Assembly (NCBI GenBank): GCA_019828595.1
Contig: JAHQRK010000009.1
Span: 1,674,001-1,738,000, forward strand
Reading direction: 5' to 3'
DNA from: Aphanomyces cochlioides
Taxonomy: Eukaryota; Oomycota; Saprolegniomycetes; Saprolegniales; Verrucalvaceae
DNA: 64,000 nucleotides
A model generated the notes under the pieces. It was not told the DNA's origin and searched no databases. It saw nothing but the letters and a program-made list of their open reading frames with translations. The position numbers and the translations under genes are program-made. This document shows positions 15,001-21,000 of the stretch, one piece after another (positions within the stretch are counted from its first letter, which is position 1; every line of letters starts with the position of its first letter).

Positions 15001-18000
15001 CAGGCGGCAGTATTTTATTGACTAGTGGCGGTGGCACTTCTACCTCTGGCAGCGGGAATATTGCAATTTCGACCACAGGTGGCGCCTTCAGCAGTGGACC
15101 GATATCTCTTGTTACTGGTGTTTCATCAACAGCTGCGGGTGGTGCTATCAGTGCCTCTGTCGGTGGCAGCGCCACTGGAATCGGAAGTCCTATCACATTT
15201 GTATCTGGCAGCAGCACAGCGTCGACCGGTGGTAAAACATCTCATACTGGTGGTGCAGGTACGGCTGGCGGAAATGTTGAAGTTACTGGTGGTGGCGGTA
15301 CAATTACTGGTGGATCTGTTATATTGACTGGTGGTGTGGGAGCTGGAAGCACTGGTGGATCATTGGTGCTTTCAACGGGATCTGGAGCTACAACCTATGC
15401 CAGCGGGGGAATAACACTTTCGACGGCTGCTGGCCCCAGTACAAGTGGCGTTATTTCTCTTACGACGGGAACTCCAACAGCTGGAAATGGCGGAGCTGTG
15501 AGCGTGACTGTTGGCGCTAGTACTGTTAACCAAGGTGGCATGTTAACTTTGACTGCTGGTTTGAGCTCAGCATCGGCGGGTGGTAAAAGCTCTATTCTCG
15601 GTGGCGCTGGTACAGTTGGTGGCAACGTCGAGCTAACCAGCGGAGCTGGTACGACAGGTGCGGGAGGCAACATCAACCTCCTTAGCGGCATCGGCGCAAC
15701 ATCCTCGACCAGTGGCAGTTTGTCCTTGTCCACTAGTGGATCTCCGTCAAGCGGCTCAATTACACTCAACACTGGAGCAGCGACGAGCGGTGTTGGGGGT
15801 GAAATTAGTGCTTCGGTTGGTTCGACATCGACAGGCATCGGAGGCACAATTACTCTGAGTGCTGGAACTGCTGCATCCTCCACAGGGGGTAAAACATCGG
15901 TGTTTGGTGGTGCTGGCACAACTGGTGGCAATATTGAACTCACAAGCGGTGCCGGTAGTGCAAATACAGGCGGTCAGATTGTAGTTACAACTGGAACTGG
16001 TGCGGCAGCGGCTGCCAGTGGTGCATTGACTCTATCTACTGCCGGTGGTGTAAGTACAAGTGGCTCTGTTATTTTGGCGTCAGGTGTTGTTACTGCTGGC
16101 TCAGGAGGCAGTGTCACTGTGTCATCTGGAGCTGGTACAGTTGGCTTGGGTGGTGCTGTTACGATTGCCAGTGGAGCCTCAACTGCTGCTACTGGAGGTG
16201 GTATTTCTCTCCAGTCTGGACTTGGATCTTATGGTGGTAATCTTGCGTTTGCTGCAGGTGCAGGGTCTGCCAACATTGGTGGAAGAGTCACTATTGCGTC
16301 TGGATCTAGCACAGGATCGGGCAGTGGTCTCATCAGCCTCTCAACAGCCAATGGTGCTGCCAATACTGGAGCAATATCACTCTTAACTGGCGCATCAACG
16401 GTGGGAACCGGTGGAGACGTCACTGTATCTGTAGGTGCTGGTGCCTTAGACACCGGTGGTAAAATTCTTCTCACCGCTGGTACGAGCAGCGTGGCGACTG
16501 GTGGTAAAGCCAATATTGTTGGTGGCGCTGGTGCCTTTGGTGGTGATGTTGAACTTGATGGTGGAACTGCTACTGCGGGTAATGGTGGCAACATTTTGCT
16601 GTATTCGGGCACTGGCACAGTTGCTAGTGGAGGGATAACAATGTCAACTTTGGGTGGAACAGCTCAAAGTGGCGCCATAACTATCAACACTGGCACTGGC
16701 ACCTCTTCAGCAGGCTCCATAGCAATGAGTGTCGGTGGAGGTGCAGCAACAGTTGCCGGATCTGTAACGTTGACCGCTGGCGGCACTTCGTCGTCCTCTG
16801 GAACTGGTGGAAGAATGTTCATGTATGGTGGAAATGGCAATGTCGGTGGCAGCATTACATTATCTGGTGGCACCGGGGCTAATTTGGCTGGTGGTAGTTT
16901 AGCTTTCACTGGTGGTCAAAGCACTGCTGGGACTGGTGGTTTGATTCAATTAGCCTCAGGCATGGGTTCCTCTGCATCTGGAAGCGGGGCGATTACGTTA
17001 TCCACTGGTGGCACATCAGGCTCGTCAGGTGCCATTTCGCTCACTACAGGAAATGCTGGTGGCACTGGCTCTGGCGGTGCAATCACTCTTCTTATCGGCT
17101 CAAGCACATCTGGCGTTGGAAGGGCCATTTCGGCAACCGCTGGCACCAGCACTACTAATGTTGGCGGCAAAGCTTCCCTAACAGGCGGTGGAGGTGTGAC
17201 AGGTGGTAACATTGAACATACCAGCGGAACAGGCTCGTCTACCGGAGGAAATATCCTCTTGACAAGTGGAAGTGGAAGTTCTTCCGGTACAAGTGGTAAC
17301 ATCAATATCCTCACGGCAAGCGGTTCAACCACGGGTGGCTCCATAGCGCTCACGACAGGCACTGCGCAGGGTACAAGCGGAGCAATATCGATGTCCATCG
17401 GCTCTGGTGGGAACTCAGCTGGTGGCGCTTTATCTTTACAATCTGGCCAAAGTACTTCGTCTAGTGGCGGTGCCATTGCTATTACTGCTGGCAGCGGTGC
17501 TGCTGGAGGCAGTATTCAATTCACAGCTGGCACTGGCAGCACGGGCGCTGGTGGGTTTATTTCCATGTCTGCTGGCCCTGGCACAGCTGGCAATGGTGGT
17601 TTGGTTGAATTGGTCAGTGGCTTTGGTGGTGGTACCAGTGGTGGTATCACTGTGTCAGCTTCTGGGGCGACAGGCAACAGTGGCATAGTTACAATTTCAA
17701 CAGGGACATCAACGACTGCATCTGCCGGCAGTATTGCCGTGGCTACTGGTGGAACCAATGCTGGAAATGGATCACCAATTACTTTGACATCGGGCTCGAG
17801 CGCGAATGCTGTAGGTGGTACAACCACCATCAGTGGCGGCGCTGGCACAGTTGGTGGTAGCATTCAACTCACCGGAGGTACTGGCAGTTCCTCTACATTA
17901 ATTGGCGGCGGCAACGTCAATCTAAATGGAGGTGTTGGATCTGCGAGTACTGGTGGCAGTGTTAATTTGGTCAGCGGTGCAGGTGCTACTACAACTGCCA

Positions 18001-21000
18001 GTGGCCAAATAAATCTTTCAACCTTGGGTAGTGCTGTCTCAAGCGGTAGTCTTTCAATTACTACTGGGGCTGCTACAGCTGGAGCGGGTGGTGCAATATC
18101 AATGTCTGTCGGCTCAACATCCACGGGTGCTGGCAGTGCAGTAACGATTACAGCTGGTAATAGTGGTATTAGCGTTGGTGGCGCGGCAAAGCTCAATGGT
18201 GGTACTGGCAATACAATTGGAGGCAACGTCGAGCTGACTGGTGGTGTTGGAAGTACTGGAGCGGGAGGAAATGTCATCCTACTGAGTGGCTCCGGGTCAG
18301 GCACAAGTGGTGGTGTAACCCTCTCAACTGCTGGCGGTGCCATCAACAGTGGTGCTATTACTTTGTCTACTGGAACTTCTACGTCTGGAAGCGCAGGTAC
18401 AATCAGTTTAACTGCTGGCGGAACTTCAACTGGCGTTGGCACTGCAATCACTGTCACACCTGGCGCTAGCAGTGGTAATACTGGTGGCAAAACTTCCATT
18501 AACGGCGGTCAAGGCGTAATTGGCGGTAATGTCGAATTAACAGGAGGATCAGGAACATCAGCCAATGCAATCGGTGGTGGCAGAGTGCTTCTGTCTGGTG
18601 GCTCAGCCACTCAAGCAACTGGAGGTGGAGTTACACTTATCAGCGGTGCAGGCTCAGCAACCACAGCAAGTGGACAAGTTACTTTATCAAGCTTGGGCGA
18701 TGCTGCAACGTCTGGTAGTATCGTTCTTTCAACGGGAGTTGCGACTGCTGGTTCAGGCGGTGCAATTTCTCTTTCCGTCGGCGCAAGCTCTACTGGAGTT
18801 GGTGGTGGAATTACTTTAACTGGTGGATCAAGTGGTGATAATTCTGGTGGAAGGAGCAGAATTGTTGGTGGCCAGGGCAATGCCGGTGGCAATGTCGAAT
18901 TGATTGGTGGTGCGGGTGCATCTGGTGCTGGGGGCTCAGTTCTTTTGACAAGTGGAGTCGGAACGACGGCAAGTGGAGCTTTAACTCTTTCAACAGTTGG
19001 TGGCGCTTTCAATAGCGGCATTATTTCTCTGCTCTCTGGTATCTCGACGGCGGGAAATGGTGGAAACATCATTGCGACTGTTGGAGGTAGCTCAATCGGT
19101 AACGGTGGCGCCATAACTCTTACAGCTGGTGCAACATCATCCACGACAGCGACAGGAGGCAAATCTTCATTACTTGGTGGCGCTGGAGCTGTTGGTGGAA
19201 ATGTTGAGCTAACCGGTGGCACTGGCAGTTCAACCACTGGTCTTGGTGGAGGAAATATTGTTATGAATGGTGGAGCTGGCACTTCAAGTACCGGTGGCAG
19301 CGTAAGCATTGTCAGTGGAGCTGGAGCTGCCACTGCGGCCAGTGGACAAATTTCTTTGTCAACAACAGGCGGAGTAGCTACCAGCGGCAGTATTTTACTC
19401 ACTACTGGTGATGCCACGGGTGGTGCAGGCGGAGTTATCAGTCTCACAGCCGGGGCTAGCTCGACCGGTATCGGAAGCTCGATCACGACAACGGCCGGAA
19501 GTACCACGGGAACAGTTGGTGGCAAAATCAGCTCATTTGGAGGTCAAGGTCCCACTGGAGGCAATATCGAACTTTCTGGTGGTGCCGGCTCGAGTGGGGC
19601 TGGCGGAAGTGTGTTGCTTACAAGTGGAGCTGGTACAACGAGCAGTGGTGGTGTCGTCCTATCAACCGTTGGTGGGGCTTTTAACAGTAGTGGTATCTCT
19701 CTCTTATCTGGAGCATCTACTTCTGGCACCGGCGGAAATATTGTCGCCACAGTTGGATCAAGCTCCACCGGAATTGGTGGCTCTGTGACTCTAACTGGTG
19801 GTCGAACTGCGTCTACATCAGCTGCTGGAGGTAAAGCTGCCTTGATCGGTGGCGCTGGTGCAGTTGGTGGTAATGTGGAATTGACAGGTGGAGCTGGCAG
19901 CTTGTCTACAGCGACCGCTGGAGGAAATATTATTTTAACTGGTGGTGCAGCAACTGCTAGTACTGGTGGTAGTATCAACCTTATCAGTGGCGCTGGTGCG
20001 GCAACAGCTGCAAGTGGCATGATTAGTTTATCTACTCTGGCTGGCACGAGTACAAGTGGTAGTATATCCCTAGTCACTGGAGCTGCTACAGCTGGTTCAG
20101 GTGGTGTTATCTCAATTACTGCTGGAGCAAGCTCAACTGGGGCTGGTAGTGCTGTCACGGTAACAGCTGGCAGTACTGCAGGTACAACTGGTGGTAAGAG
20201 TTCTATAATGGGCGGCCAGGGCCCTGTTGGTGGCAACGTTGAACTTGGTGGTGGTGCTGGCACTGCTGGTGTAGGTGGTGACGTGGCCTTACTAAGTGGA
20301 ACCGGTACAACTGCCAGTGGAGCTGTCAGACTCTCCACAACAGGTGGTGCCATAAACTCTGGAGCGATTGCATTGTCCACTGGTGATTCCACATCAGGAA
20401 CTGGTGGTGGAATATCCCTCTCAGTTGGTGCTACTTCCACAGGTGTCGCAAATCCGATTACATTGACTCCTGGAAGCAGTGGCGACAACACGGGAGGAAA
20501 AACTTCCATCTTTGGTGGCGCTGGAGTTGTTGGTGGCAATATTGAATTAACTGGTGGTACTGGAACGACAGCCGCAACAGTTGGTGGTGGTGACGTTATC
20601 TTAACAGGTGGCTCTGCAACTCTCGGCACTGGTGGAGCTGTCAGGTTAACCAGTGGTACAGGGGCTGCTACGAAAGCCAGTGGCGAGATTGTGTTGTCTA
20701 CATCAGGTGGAGCTGCAACAAGTGGAAGGCTATCACTGGTTACAGGGGATGCCACTGCAGGTTCTGGCGGAGTTATTCTCATCAAACCAGGGGATTCCTC
20801 TACCGGTGTTGGCAGCTCAGCCACCATGACTGGTGGCAGCAGTGGTGATAGTGCCGGAGGCAAGAGCGCCATTAATGGTGGCCGCGGAACTGCCGGTGGA
20901 AATGTTGAATTAACTGGTGGTGTCGGAACGACTGGAATTGGTGGTAATGTCCTTATTAATTCTGGATCTGGTCAAACGGCAAGTGGAGCAATTACCCTAT

